Assembly: GCA_945861785.1 (NCBI GenBank)
Contig: CAMAWD010000059.1
Coordinates: forward strand, 1-40,123
Direction: 5' to 3'
From: Rhodoferax sp. OV413
GTDB lineage: Bacteria; Pseudomonadota; Gammaproteobacteria; Burkholderiales; Burkholderiaceae_C
DNA length: 40,123 nucleotides
In this document: piece by piece, positions 6,877 to 14,992 of the stretch
Layout of the letters: each line of letters begins with the position of its first letter
Numbering within the stretch: the stretch's first letter is position 1
The notes under the pieces: generated by a model
The model's input: the letters and a program-made list of their open reading frames with translations, nothing else
What the model was told of the DNA's origin: nothing
Databases searched by the model: none
Program-made: the position numbers and the translations under genes

Positions 6877-6887
6877 CAGGTTCCGCC
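6854..6887. repeat. 17-bp tandem duplication at the gene end
   Basis: GCGTGACAGGTTCCGCC occurs twice in direct succession (6854-6870 and 6871-6887). The stop codon of the esterase (6874-6876) lies in the second copy. In the first copy the same TGA is out of frame. Because 17 is not a multiple of 3, the duplication is what brings the stop into frame. Confidence 0.9.
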
Positions 6888-6911
6888 GCGCGCCATTTGC
6901 GCCCAGCCGAC

Positions 6912-7889
6912 CTACCCCATGACCTGCGCTGCCGCCTGAAACGACGACAGCAGGTCGTGCCGGGCTTCGAAACCCAGTTCCGAGCGCGCCCGCGACACGT
7001 CGAAAGGCTGGTTGCGCGGGTGCGCAAATCCGGCGAAACCGGTCGCTGGCAGAAGCACCGGCGCACATCGCAGGTCAGGGCGGACCCTTTGCGCCGCATC
7101 CTGGAACTCTGCGAAAGTGGTCAGCCGCCCGCTGCCGATGGTGTAGACCCGCCCAGGCAGCGCCACGGCATCCAGCGCGGCAACATTGGCAGCGGCCACA
7201 TCGCGCGCATCGATGAAATCATCCCCACCGGACCACAACAACAACCGGTCTGACAGCTGGACCAATCCGCCTTGCGCGCCTTGCCCGAGCAGTGCCGCCA
7301 TGAGCCTTCCCGGTACCGAGTTGTTCGGCCCGGCCCACAACCCCAGCACCGCCGAATACCGCAGGATGGCGACCGAAAGGCCGAACTGGTCAGCATAGTG
7401 CTGGGTGAAAAACTCCGCGGCCATCTTGCTCGCGGCATACAGGCTGCCAGGGCGCTCGCTCACCGAATGAAACTCGAAATCTTCGCCCACCGGCGCGGTC
7501 AGGGCGCGGTGGAAGGTCGGGTAATACAGTGTGGTGGACGACGCCAGCAGAAAACGGCGCACACCGGCAACACGCGCCGCTTCAAGCAGATTGACCGTGC
7601 CGCCAAAGTTGACGTCTGCCGCGAGCGTGGGGGTTTCACGGATGGCCATGCTCAGTGCCGCCGCAGTGTGGACCACGGCGTCGATGCCGTGGCGCCGGAA
7701 GATGCCGTGCATCGCTGCGCGGTCGCGCACATCGCCGGCCTCCAGCGTGACGCGTTCCAGCGGCAGTACCGTAGAGACCAGCACCGGCTCCGGGCGCAAA
7801 TCGAGCAGCACCACCTTGTCGCCACGCGCGGCGAGCAGTGCCGCCGTCTGGCAACCAATCAGCCCTGCGCCGGTGATCAGTATGGCCAT
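6912..7889 (-). CDS. NAD-dependent epimerase/dehydratase (extended SDR)
   Basis: The 325-residue protein is an extended short-chain dehydrogenase. The nucleotide-binding motif GAGLIG is at residues 7-12 and D30 probably contacts NAD ribose. The active site is Ser117/118 (LLASSTT) with Tyr151 and Lys155 in LYAASK. A divergent C-terminal domain binds the substrate. Relatives act on nucleotide sugars or on hydroxy-acid and aromatic intermediates. The context of an EthD protein and GntR upstream, with FAH hydrolase and TRAP importer across the promoter, favours catabolism over sugar-nucleotide biosynthesis. AAGGAA seven bases before ATG 7889 supports the start. It is third in the GntR-EthD-epimerase operon, 14 bp after EthD. 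Confidence 0.85.
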   Translation of the reverse strand: MAILITGAGLIGCQTAALLAARGDKVVLLDLRPEPVLVSTVLPLERVTLEAGDVRDRAAMHGIFRRHGIDAVVHTAAALSMAIRETPTLAADVNFGGTVNLLEAARVAGVRRFLLASSTTLYYPTFHRALTAPVGEDFEFHSVSERPGSLYAASKMAAEFFTQHYADQFGLSVAILRYSAVLGLWAGPNNSVPGRLMAALLGQGAQGGLVQLSDRLLLWSGGDDFIDARDVAAANVAALDAVALPGRVYTIGSGRLTTFAEFQDAAQRVRPDLRCAPVLLPATGFAGFAHPRNQPFDVSRARSELGFEARHDLLSSFQAAAQVMG

Positions 7890-7903
7890 GCCAAGTTCCT
7901 TCT

Positions 7904-8221
7904 TCAGTCCTGCGCGAACACCTGGTGGTAGACCCGGCCCTGGAACCGCGACATCATCTGCGCGATTTGCTGGCGTACCGCCTGGCGCGTGGGCGTGGCC
8001 AATGCGGCCTCCATGGCCGCGAGGTCGGCGAAGTACAGGTCGAACACCATGTACAGCGGCGGCGCGCCTTCGTCCGCCTGCACCAGCCGGCGCAGTTTCA
8101 CGCCCTGGATTCCGGGATAGGTGCCAATGGCGGTGAGCACCGGGCCGGCCATGTGCGCGTCGAATTCGGCGCGATCGGCCTCAGTCACGGTGCCTTCCAA
8201 AAATGCAGATCGGACGATCAT
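7904..8221 (-). CDS. EthD-domain protein
   Basis: The 105-residue protein fits the EthD/dimeric alpha-beta barrel family. FLEGTVTEADRAEFDAHMAG is near the start, a PGIQGVKLRRL strand is central, and YMVFDLYFADLAAMEAAL follows. Small proteins of this fold include ether-degradation accessory factors and monooxygenase-like or cyclase-like enzymes; their roles are often unclear. The ATG at 8221 shares one base with the GntR stop (TGATG) and AGGAG lies eight bases before it, so translation is coupled to the regulator. Co-occurrence with the epimerase suggests a step in the same catabolic route. Confidence 0.75.
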   Translation of the reverse strand: MIVRSAFLEGTVTEADRAEFDAHMAGPVLTAIGTYPGIQGVKLRRLVQADEGAPPLYMVFDLYFADLAAMEAALATPTRQAVRQQIAQMMSRFQGRVYHQVFAQD

Positions 8222-8949
8222 CACTGTTTCTCCTTTTGGTTGCGGGCTTGCATCAGGTCGGCTGTGGCCTTGCTGGTGGCAATGAGGTGGCGGTTCATCA
8301 GGTCAACGGCCAGCGCAGCGTCGCGCCGCAAGACCGCATCCATGACCGCCTGGTGTTCGGCGTTCACGTTGCGCACCTGGGCACCCTGCTCCTGGTGGTG
8401 CAGGATGCGAATCTTTCGGTAACGCTCGGACTGGTCAACCAGTTGCGCGTGCAGGCGCAGCAACCAGGGCGACCCGCATCCGGCCACCAGGGCATGGTGG
8501 AACGCGCGGTGGCGCGACTCCCACAGGCTGGCATCCGCCATCGCCGCCGGATCGAGTGGCAACGAGGTGCGCGACAAACGGTGGAAGGCGGCCAGGATCT
8601 CGGCCTCCCAATCGGCGTTTCCCTTGCTTATGGCCATGGGCAGCATCACCGATTCCAGCGAGGTGCGGGCCAGCGTCAGGTCTTCGAGTTCGGCTACGGA
8701 CACCGGCGCCACGGCAAACCCACGCTGCTCGTCGTTCACCACCATGCCCTCGGCAGAGAGGCGCTGCAGCGATTCGCGCAGCGGGCTCAGGCCCAGGCCG
8801 TAGCGCACCTGCAGGTCTTTGGTGCGCAGGCGTTGGCCGGGTGCGAGTTGCCCGCTGAGGATGTCCTTGCGCAGCAGTTCCTGGGCCTGGCTGGCGAGGG
8901 TTCGGGCGCTGGCCGCGGCGTCGATCCGGGAGGTGCTGGGTGTTTCCAT
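8221..8949 (-). CDS. GntR-family regulator (FCD type)
   Basis: The 242-residue protein has an N-terminal GntR winged helix: LLRKDILSGQLAPGQRLRTK, then a recognition region with GLGLSPLRESLQRLSAEGMV at about residues 50-70. A helical FCD-type domain follows, with the metal/effector histidines plausible in HRAFHHALVAGCG and NAEHQAVMDAV. It heads the GntR-EthD-epimerase operon and diverges from the FAH-TRAP-SDR operon. Three ATTTATG repeats with 19-bp spacing in the 162-bp gap are candidate operators. Members of this group usually repress carboxylate catabolism genes until a pathway metabolite binds. Confidence 0.9.
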   Translation of the reverse strand: METPSTSRIDAAASARTLASQAQELLRKDILSGQLAPGQRLRTKDLQVRYGLGLSPLRESLQRLSAEGMVVNDEQRGFAVAPVSVAELEDLTLARTSLESVMLPMAISKGNADWEAEILAAFHRLSRTSLPLDPAAMADASLWESRHRAFHHALVAGCGSPWLLRLHAQLVDQSERYRKIRILHHQEQGAQVRNVNAEHQAVMDAVLRRDAALAVDLMNRHLIATSKATADLMQARNQKEKQ

Positions 8950-9002
8950 GGGTTCAGCTTATTGGCATGTGCTGCCGGGATGGTAAAACAAAAATTCTCC
9001 TC

Positions 9003-9050
9003 ATTTATGCAAATTTCAATAATTTATGTTGAAACAGTTTATTTATGTTG
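9003..9050. promoter_or_regulatory. Three ATTTATG direct repeats at 19-bp spacing
   Basis: ATTTATG occurs at 9003, 9022 and 9041, exactly 19 bp apart, and the last two copies extend to ATTTATGTTG. They lie in the AT-rich 162-bp gap between the divergent GntR and FAH genes, where both promoters must be. The regular phase points to cooperative binding by a regulator, most simply the adjacent GntR protein. Confidence 0.55.
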
Positions 9051-9111
9051 CAAAAATCCACCCGAACCTGCTGCCCGTTTTTCTTGAACCATCCCCATCG
9101 GGAGCCCGACC

Positions 9112-10017
9112 ATGTTGTCACTTGCCACTGTTGAACACCTCGGAAAACCCGTCGCCTGCATCGAACAGGACGGGCGTTTCCACCCTATCACCACCCTCGC
9201 CCAGGTGGCCGGCCGCACCGACCTGCCCGCAGACCTGATCGGCCTGTTTGGCGACTGGCCGCACAACGAGGCGGCCCTGTACGCGCTGGGTGCGCGCTGC
9301 AGCGCCGCCACCGCCCTGCCGGCGACCGGGCTCCGGGTACTGGCACCACTGCTCTACCCCGGCAAGATCCTGTGCGCGGGCGCCAACTACTTCGACCACC
9401 TGGCCGAGATGGGCATGCCCGGCGCCAGGAAGGAAGACCAGCGCCTGTTCTTTTTCATGAAGCCGCCGCGCAACGCCGTGGTCGGCTCCGGGCCGACCGT
9501 GCACATGCCCATCGGCACCAAGGCTTTTGACTGGGAAGTCGAACTCGCGATCGTGATCGGCAAGACCGCGCGCAATGTGCCGGTCGAGACCGCGCTGGAG
9601 CACGTGGCCTTCTACACGGTGGCGATCGATTTTTCGGCGCGTGACCACAACCGCGCGCCCGAGACCTTCTACAAGCTGGATTGGGTCGCCGGCAAGGCGA
9701 ACGACACCTGCTGCCCACTAGGCCCACGCCTGGTGCCGGCCACTGCAATCGCCAATCCGCAGACACTCGGCCTGAAGCTCTGGGTGAATGGCGAACTCAA
9801 ACAAAACGGCAATTCACGCGACATGATCTTCACGATTGCCGAACAGATCGCCACCGCCTCGCGCATCATGACACTCGACCCGGGCGACGTGCTGCTCACC
9901 GGCACCCCGGCCGGTGTGGGTGCGCCCAAACAGACCTTTCTGAAGGTCGGTGACCGGGTCGAGGCCGAGATCGAAGGCATCGGCCGGCTGGACGTCACGG
10001 TCCAGGAATCCCGCTGA
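9112..10017 (+). CDS. Fumarylacetoacetate hydrolase-family protein
   Basis: The 301-residue protein has the FAH C-terminal catalytic fold. ANYFDHLAEMG holds active-site His96, DWEVELAIVIG carries metal ligands Glu142 and Glu144, and VAIDFSARD supplies ligand Asp173. LTGTPAGVG near the C-terminus is a family signature. These Mg- or Mn-dependent enzymes cut or decarboxylate beta-diketo and 2-keto acids, such as fumarylpyruvate, 2-oxohepta-3-ene-1,7-dioate, or 2,4-diketo-3-deoxy sugar acids. GGGAG upstream supports the ATG. It is first in an operon with a TRAP importer and an SDR, which suggests that an imported acid is oxidised by the SDR and split here. The exact substrate is undetermined. Confidence 0.87.
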   Translation: MLSLATVEHLGKPVACIEQDGRFHPITTLAQVAGRTDLPADLIGLFGDWPHNEAALYALGARCSAATALPATGLRVLAPLLYPGKILCAGANYFDHLAEMGMPGARKEDQRLFFFMKPPRNAVVGSGPTVHMPIGTKAFDWEVELAIVIGKTARNVPVETALEHVAFYTVAIDFSARDHNRAPETFYKLDWVAGKANDTCCPLGPRLVPATAIANPQTLGLKLWVNGELKQNGNSRDMIFTIAEQIATASRIMTLDPGDVLLTGTPAGVGAPKQTFLKVGDRVEAEIEGIGRLDVTVQESR

Positions 10018-10068
10018 AACCTTGCACACCGACAACCCGCACTTTTTCATCCAACCAGGAGAATGACC

Positions 10069-11061
10069 ATGAACCTTCGCAGATCTCTCGTCGCCGCATC
10101 CTTGCTCGCCCTTGGCCTTGCCGTGGGCACCAACGCGTGGTCGCAAGCCATGCAGATGCGCATCTCGCACGCCGCAGCCGAATCGGACTGGCTGCACAAG
10201 TCGATGCTGATGTTCAAGGACAACGTGGAAAAGGCCTTGCCGGGCCAGGTCGCGGTGTCGGTGCATGGCGCGAGTTCGTTGTTCCGCCAGGGCACCGAGG
10301 TGCCAGCGTTGCAGCGTGGCAACCTGGAGATGAGCACCATGACCACGTTCGAGGTCGAACAACAGTTGCCCGAATACGGCATCCTGAGCAGCGGTTACCT
10401 GTTCCGCGACTACGAACATCTGGCCAAAGTCATGCGTGGCACTATCGGCAAGGACTACTACGATGCGGTCGCCGCGAAGATGGGCATCCAGATCATCGAG
10501 GTGAGTTACCTGGGCACGCGCCAGGTCAACCTGCGCCAGGCGAAAGATGTCAAGACCCCGGCGGATCTGGCCGGCGTCAAGCTGCGCATGCCAGCCGGGC
10601 CGGGTTGGCTGGCCCTGGGCAAAGGGCTGGGTGTGAGCCCCACACCGATGGCCATGCCCGAGGTCTACCTGTCGATGAAGACCGGCACGATCGACGGCCA
10701 GGAAAACCCGCTCGGCCTGGCCAAGAACAACAACCTGCAAGAAGTGTCCCAGCAGTTCGTGCTGACCTCGCACCTGGTGCAACCGATCTTCTACGCCATC
10801 GCCAAGCCGTTCTGGGACAAACTCAGCCCGGCCCAGCAGGAGGCCCTGCGCAAGGCGGCGCGCGAGTCGAGCAAGGCCAATGACGACGCCAAGCTGGCAG
10901 AGGAAAAGCAGATGGTCGACTTCTTCCTGAAGGCAGGCATGAAAGTCACCACCCCCGACCTGAACGCGTTCCGGGCGTCGGTGGACAAGCAGTATGTGGA
11001 TTCCGGCCTGGCCGCCAAGTGGATGCCCGGCCTGAAGGAGAAGATCCTCGCCGTGAAGTGA
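10069..11061 (+). CDS. TRAP transporter substrate-binding protein (DctP family)
   Basis: The 330-residue protein has a signal peptide (about residues 1-24, ending near AWSQA) and the DctP fold. VKLRMPAGPGW holds the conserved Arg that salt-bridges a substrate carboxylate, and the GTIDGQENP loop follows. It should bind an organic acid in the periplasm and deliver it to the membrane subunits encoded next. An ATG two codons earlier (10063) is only two bases from AGGAG, whereas 10069 has normal spacing, so the latter is chosen. The gene is 51 bp after the FAH gene and in the same direction. Confidence 0.92.
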   Translation: MNLRRSLVAASLLALGLAVGTNAWSQAMQMRISHAAAESDWLHKSMLMFKDNVEKALPGQVAVSVHGASSLFRQGTEVPALQRGNLEMSTMTTFEVEQQLPEYGILSSGYLFRDYEHLAKVMRGTIGKDYYDAVAAKMGIQIIEVSYLGTRQVNLRQAKDVKTPADLAGVKLRMPAGPGWLALGKGLGVSPTPMAMPEVYLSMKTGTIDGQENPLGLAKNNNLQEVSQQFVLTSHLVQPIFYAIAKPFWDKLSPAQQEALRKAARESSKANDDAKLAEEKQMVDFFLKAGMKVTTPDLNAFRASVDKQYVDSGLAAKWMPGLKEKILAVK

Positions 11062-11086
11062 TCGCCGCCCATCGAATCCGCACGCC

Positions 11087-11614
11087 ATGAACAGCTTGAA
11101 GGCCTTGCTCAACCGCGGCGCGAAGTTTGCCGAGTGGTTGTCGGTGGGCATGTTTTTTGCCATCTTCGTGCTGTTCATCGCGGCGGTGGTGATGCGTTAT
11201 GTCTTCGTGCGTCCGATCGAGTGGGCAGACGAATTCATCCTGATCCTGTTCCTGTGGACGACCTTCCTGACCGAGGCACTGGTGCTCACAGAGCGCGAGC
11301 AGGTGACTTTCGACGTGGTCTACGACATGTGCGGGCCCGCCGGGCGACGCGGCATAGGCCTGGTGGCCTCGGTCGTGGTCTGCGCAATGTTCCTGGCGGC
11401 CTTGCCCACGGTATTCGGTTACATCCTGTTCCTGTGGCGTGAACGCACACCGGTCATGGAGTGGCGACTGGACATCATCTTTTCGTGTTTCATGGTGTAT
11501 TGGGTGGCTGTCTGCGTGCGCGCCATCGCCAAGTTCAGCGCCTTGTGTGGTGCACGCTGGCAAACACATGTCGCGGGCGCCCTGCCGGATGAACGCGCCA
11601 ACGTGCTGGGCTGA
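11087..11614 (+). CDS. TRAP transporter small permease (DctQ family)
   Basis: The 175-residue protein has four predicted membrane helices, at about residues 18-40, 50-65, 88-112 and 128-148. The family marker EWADEF sits at the start of helix 2. It forms the membrane complex with the large permease and uses an ion gradient. It starts 25 bp after the binding-protein gene with a poor ribosome binding site, so coupling to upstream translation is likely. Confidence 0.9.
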   Translation: MNSLKALLNRGAKFAEWLSVGMFFAIFVLFIAAVVMRYVFVRPIEWADEFILILFLWTTFLTEALVLTEREQVTFDVVYDMCGPAGRRGIGLVASVVVCAMFLAALPTVFGYILFLWRERTPVMEWRLDIIFSCFMVYWVAVCVRAIAKFSALCGARWQTHVAGALPDERANVLG

Positions 11615-11637
11615 CCCATGCAGAAAGCAGGATGTCG

Positions 11638-11703
11638 ATGAGCCCCGCGCCGGACCGCCCCAAGCAAAGTCGCACCGCAGCGCGTAGCGTGGGGACCGCC
11701 TGA
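11638..11703 (+). CDS. Possible 21-residue ORF in the DctQ-DctM gap
   Basis: The 88-bp gap between the two permease genes carries a 21-codon frame (MSPAPDRPKQSRTAARSVGTA) ending in TGATG that shares a base with the large permease start. The Arg/Pro/Ala-rich text looks like a translated GC-rich intergenic repeat more than a protein. TRAP permease genes usually abut or fuse, so the insertion is unusual. The frame may just couple translation. Confidence 0.25.
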   Translation: MSPAPDRPKQSRTAARSVGTA

Positions 11704-12998
11704 TGAGCAATGCCCTGATGGCCATGTGCGCCATGCTGGTGGTCGGCGCGATACTGCGCTTTTCCATCGTGCTGCTGATGTTCACCAGTGGCCTGGCCTA
11801 CCTGTGGGTCAGCAAGCAGGACCTCGGCCTGATCGTCGACCAGACGCTCAACACCATGTTCGGCCTGTACGTGATGCTGGCGGTCCCGATGTTCATCCTG
11901 GCCGGCAATGTGATGAACGCCGCCACCATCAGCGAACGCATCTGGAGCGCGGCCGACGCCTTCGTGGGTCGCATGCGCGGCGGCATGGGCCATGTCACCG
12001 TGCTCATGAACCTGGTGATGTCGAGCATGAGCGGCAGCGCCGTGAGTGATGCCGCCGGCCCTGGGCTGGTGTCCGTCAGGATGATGCAGAAGGTGGGCAA
12101 CTACCCCGGCGGCCTGGCAGCAGCCATCGCTGCAGCCGCGGCGTGCCTGGGCCCCATCATCCCCCCGTCGATCCCGATGGTGATCTACGCACTGATCAGC
12201 GGCGCGTCCCTGGGCGCGTTGTTCCTTGCGGGCATCGTGCCCGGCCTGCTGATGGCTGTCAGCCTGATGCTGCTGATCGCCTGGATCGCCAGGAAGCGCA
12301 AGCTGCCCTTCGGAACGCCGATTGCCCTGCGCCAGATCCCCGCAGTGCTGGCGCGTGCAGCATTGCCCATGACGCTGCCCGTATTGCTGCTCGGCGGCAT
12401 CTGGAGCGGCATCTTCACGCCCACCGAGTCGGCCGCAGTAGCAGCCCTGTGGGTGATCATCCTGGGCGTGGTGGTGTACCGCAACATGGGCCTCAAGACG
12501 CTGGTGGCGACGTTCGCGGTGTCCACCCGCCAGTCGGCCGTGGTGATGATGCTGATCGTCAGCTCCTTCATCGTCAATTACGCCATCACGGCAGAAGGCG
12601 TTTCGGCCAACCTGGCGGTATTTATCAAGAGCCTGGACCTGTCGGCCATCGGTTTCCTGCTGCTGGTCAACCTGCTGTTCCTGGTGCTGGGCACCGTGCT
12701 CGATGGCGCGGTGATGCTGCTGGTGTTCGTGCCGGTCTTGTTGCCCACCGCCAAGGCGCTGGGCATCGACCTGGTGCAGTTTGGTGTGGTGGTGATACTC
12801 AACTTCATGATTGCCATGATCACGCCCCCGTATGGGCTGATCCTGTACGTGTTGTCGTCGCTGACCGGCGTGCGCATGCGCGACATCAACCGCGAGATCT
12901 GGCAGTTCTGCGTGCCGCTCACCGTGGTGATGCTGCTGCTGATCATCTTCCCCAGCCTCACCTTGTGGATGCCGCGCATGTTCGGCTACACGGGTTGA
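11703..12998 (+). CDS. TRAP transporter large permease (DctM family)
   Basis: The 431-residue polytopic protein is of standard DctM length, with a dozen or so hydrophobic segments. Family blocks include MLAVPMFILAGNVMNAA, MSGSAVSDAAG, CLGPIIPPSIPMVIYAL, TPTESAAVAALW and MITPPYGLILYV. It is the transport channel, coupling uptake of the bound acid to sodium or proton entry. GGGGA lies before the ATG. With the binding protein and small permease it makes a complete TRAP system. Confidence 0.94.
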   Translation: MSNALMAMCAMLVVGAILRFSIVLLMFTSGLAYLWVSKQDLGLIVDQTLNTMFGLYVMLAVPMFILAGNVMNAATISERIWSAADAFVGRMRGGMGHVTVLMNLVMSSMSGSAVSDAAGPGLVSVRMMQKVGNYPGGLAAAIAAAAACLGPIIPPSIPMVIYALISGASLGALFLAGIVPGLLMAVSLMLLIAWIARKRKLPFGTPIALRQIPAVLARAALPMTLPVLLLGGIWSGIFTPTESAAVAALWVIILGVVVYRNMGLKTLVATFAVSTRQSAVVMMLIVSSFIVNYAITAEGVSANLAVFIKSLDLSAIGFLLLVNLLFLVLGTVLDGAVMLLVFVPVLLPTAKALGIDLVQFGVVVILNFMIAMITPPYGLILYVLSSLTGVRMRDINREIWQFCVPLTVVMLLLIIFPSLTLWMPRMFGYTG

Positions 12999-13019
12999 TC
13001 CGTTCTGTCAGCCGACACC

Positions 13020-13775
13020 ATGATGCCAACATCAATACCCGCAGCGCAAGGAAAACCCGTCGCTTTTGTCACCGGTGCCGCCCAGGGCATCGGACTGGCC
13101 ACCGCTGAACGCCTGGCGCATGACGGTTTCCGTGTCGTCGCGATGGACCGCAATGGGGAGCGCCTGAACGTGGCGGTCGACCTGCTTGTCGCTGGCGGCC
13201 TCGACGTACTTGCGGCCGCTGTCGACATCTGCGACCGGGCCGCCGTGACCGCGGTGCTGGACGCCCAGCCACGCGTGGACGTCATGGTCTGCGCTGCCGG
13301 GATCTACAACGACGCCCGTTTCCTCGACCTGACCGAAGACGCATTTCGCGCCATGCTGGAGGTCAACGTGATCGGCACCTTCATCCCGGCGCAGGAGGCG
13401 GCACGGCGCATGCAGGCCGGTGGGCGCATCGTCACCATCTCGTCACGCGGCGCACTCGGCGGCACGCGTTTTGCGCACTATGTCGCGTCCAAGGCCGCCG
13501 TGATCGGCCTGACGCGTGCCATGGCGATGGAACTGCGCGAACGCCAGATTGCCGTTAACTCGGTTGCGCCGGGTTTTACCGATACTCCGATGACGCGTTC
13601 AGCGCCAGCGGAGATGTTTGCAGCGTGGGAGCAGTTGGAGCCGGGTGGGAAGGCAGCGACACCCGACCTGATCGCCAACGCAATTGCCTTTTTCGCCGCG
13701 CCGTCGACGCAGTTCATCACCGGGCAGACGCTGTTCGTCGATGGCGGCAAGTCGCTGGGCGGGCAGGGGATCTGA
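13020..13775 (+). CDS. Short-chain dehydrogenase/reductase
   Basis: The 251-residue classical SDR has the cofactor motif TGAAQGIG at residues 18-25 and the structural block CAAGIYND. The catalytic residues are Ser141/142 (TISSRG), Tyr154 and Lys158 (YVASK), and the C-terminal block is ITGQTLFVDGG. Acidic D43 after the second beta strand (VVAMDRN) favours NAD(H). It is the last gene of the FAH-TRAP-SDR operon, 21 bp after the large permease, and probably oxidises a hydroxyl on the imported acid. A second ATG at 13023 is equally possible, with no strong ribosome binding site for either. Confidence 0.88.
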   Translation: MMPTSIPAAQGKPVAFVTGAAQGIGLATAERLAHDGFRVVAMDRNGERLNVAVDLLVAGGLDVLAAAVDICDRAAVTAVLDAQPRVDVMVCAAGIYNDARFLDLTEDAFRAMLEVNVIGTFIPAQEAARRMQAGGRIVTISSRGALGGTRFAHYVASKAAVIGLTRAMAMELRERQIAVNSVAPGFTDTPMTRSAPAEMFAAWEQLEPGGKAATPDLIANAIAFFAAPSTQFITGQTLFVDGGKSLGGQGI

Positions 13776-13778
13776 GCC

Positions 13779-13794
13779 CGGGCTGCGCCGCCCG
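13779..13794. terminator. Weak hairpin between convergent operons
   Basis: CGGGC (13779-13783) and GCCCG (13790-13794) can pair around a 6-nt loop in the 24-bp gap between the converging SDR and M29/NicX-like genes. The stem is short and lacks a U-run, so a bidirectional terminator role is only a possibility. Confidence 0.25.
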
Positions 13795-13799
13795 CCAGG

Positions 13800-14960
13800 T
13801 CAGTCGACCTGCGCTTCCAACAACTCGACGGGGTCGCCGTAGCGCCTGGCGAGTTCGATCACCGATGCGTCGCGCAAGGCGCACAGGAACCCGTCCTGTA
13901 TCAGCGTGTTCGGGCCTGCCGTGACAGTGCTGTCGAGCGTAATCAGGTCCATGTGCACCGGCGGCTCCTCCCAATCGGGCATGACCCGGCGAATGTAGTC
14001 GCTGGGTTTTGCGAGATCCAGTCCGAAGTGCAGCGCGCCCGGCGAATTGGAGCCCGCCGGGTACACCGTATGCCGCGGCGCCTTGGGGTTGAAGCCGCAG
14101 CCACCGCCTTCGATCATCCGGCTTCCGATCAGCATGTCGCGCAGGATGACGGCCTCTGCGGAGACGCCTTCCACCGCACACACCGTGTCGCCCTGGAAAC
14201 GCACCGCGATCTTTTCCTCGAACGGCCGGGCGAATCCGACCGCCCACTGCGGGTACAACACGCCGGCCATCGGCACCACGGCCGAGAAGTCGTTCTTCAC
14301 GGCGTTGTGGTCCCACAGGTTGGGGCCGTGGGTCGCCAGGTAGTGCACATAACAGCCATCCTCCTCGGCTGTCATCTGGCCGCGCCAGCGGTTGGTCGAG
14401 AGCTGGTTCGCGCGCATTTCCGGCGTGAAGCTGATGCGGAAATCGCTGCCGCGCCGATCGGTGAAACGCAGGTCGAAAGCACCCTCGGCCGGGTAACGGC
14501 TGGCCGTGGCGCGGATGATCTCACCGATCAGATCCATCGGCACCCGCGCCTGCGGTGTGTGCAGCAGGTCGAGGTTTCGAAAATAAGTGATCTTCACCCA
14601 GCGCTGGCCCTTGCGGCGCAAGTCGATACACAGCGGGTCGAGGATCGAGCAAAACCAGGTCGACACGACGAACGTGGCCTTGCGCAACATGGCGTGGACT
14701 TCTTCGGGCACAGCCGTGACCTGGGTGCTGGGCTCCATGTACACGCGCACTGTCGCACCGCGTGACCTGGCGATGCCGATCACAGCATCGATGACGCGCG
14801 GATCAAGCAGCGGGTCGGCCAGCATCAGCACCCGGTCGCCGGCGCGTATCGCCATGACACGCGTGAAGTTGTCCAGTGCCTGAAAGAAGTACTTGGTCTC
14901 GGTCAGGTTGGCCGCCACCGGCACCGGCAAGCCGACATAAGGAATGGGCGCAGCAGTCAT
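13800..14960 (-). CDS. M29 aminopeptidase/NicX-like metalloenzyme
   Basis: The 386-residue protein has a domain order resembling the M29 aminopeptidase clan and the related 2,5-dihydroxypyridine dioxygenase NicX. The N-terminal half has RAGDRVLMLADP and TFVVSTWF. The C-terminal metal region has His311 (ALHFGLD) and the HxD pair His336-Asp338 (PVHMDLITLDST). NicX binds iron with a comparable His, His-x-Asp set, so the ligands appear retained. Conserved Glu residues expected of two-zinc M29 peptidases are not obvious, which leans towards a NicX-like or new activity. It is the last gene of the ABC-enolase operon, 32 bp after the enolase-superfamily gene. GGAG before ATG 14960 supports the start. 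The alignment is by eye and the reaction is unknown. Confidence 0.6.
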   Translation of the reverse strand: MTAAPIPYVGLPVPVAANLTETKYFFQALDNFTRVMAIRAGDRVLMLADPLLDPRVIDAVIGIARSRGATVRVYMEPSTQVTAVPEEVHAMLRKATFVVSTWFCSILDPLCIDLRRKGQRWVKITYFRNLDLLHTPQARVPMDLIGEIIRATASRYPAEGAFDLRFTDRRGSDFRISFTPEMRANQLSTNRWRGQMTAEEDGCYVHYLATHGPNLWDHNAVKNDFSAVVPMAGVLYPQWAVGFARPFEEKIAVRFQGDTVCAVEGVSAEAVILRDMLIGSRMIEGGGCGFNPKAPRHTVYPAGSNSPGALHFGLDLAKPSDYIRRVMPDWEEPPVHMDLITLDSTVTAGPNTLIQDGFLCALRDASVIELARRYGDPVELLEAQVD

Positions 14961-14992
14961 GGTCGTCTCCGCAAGGTCAGGGCAATGAAATT

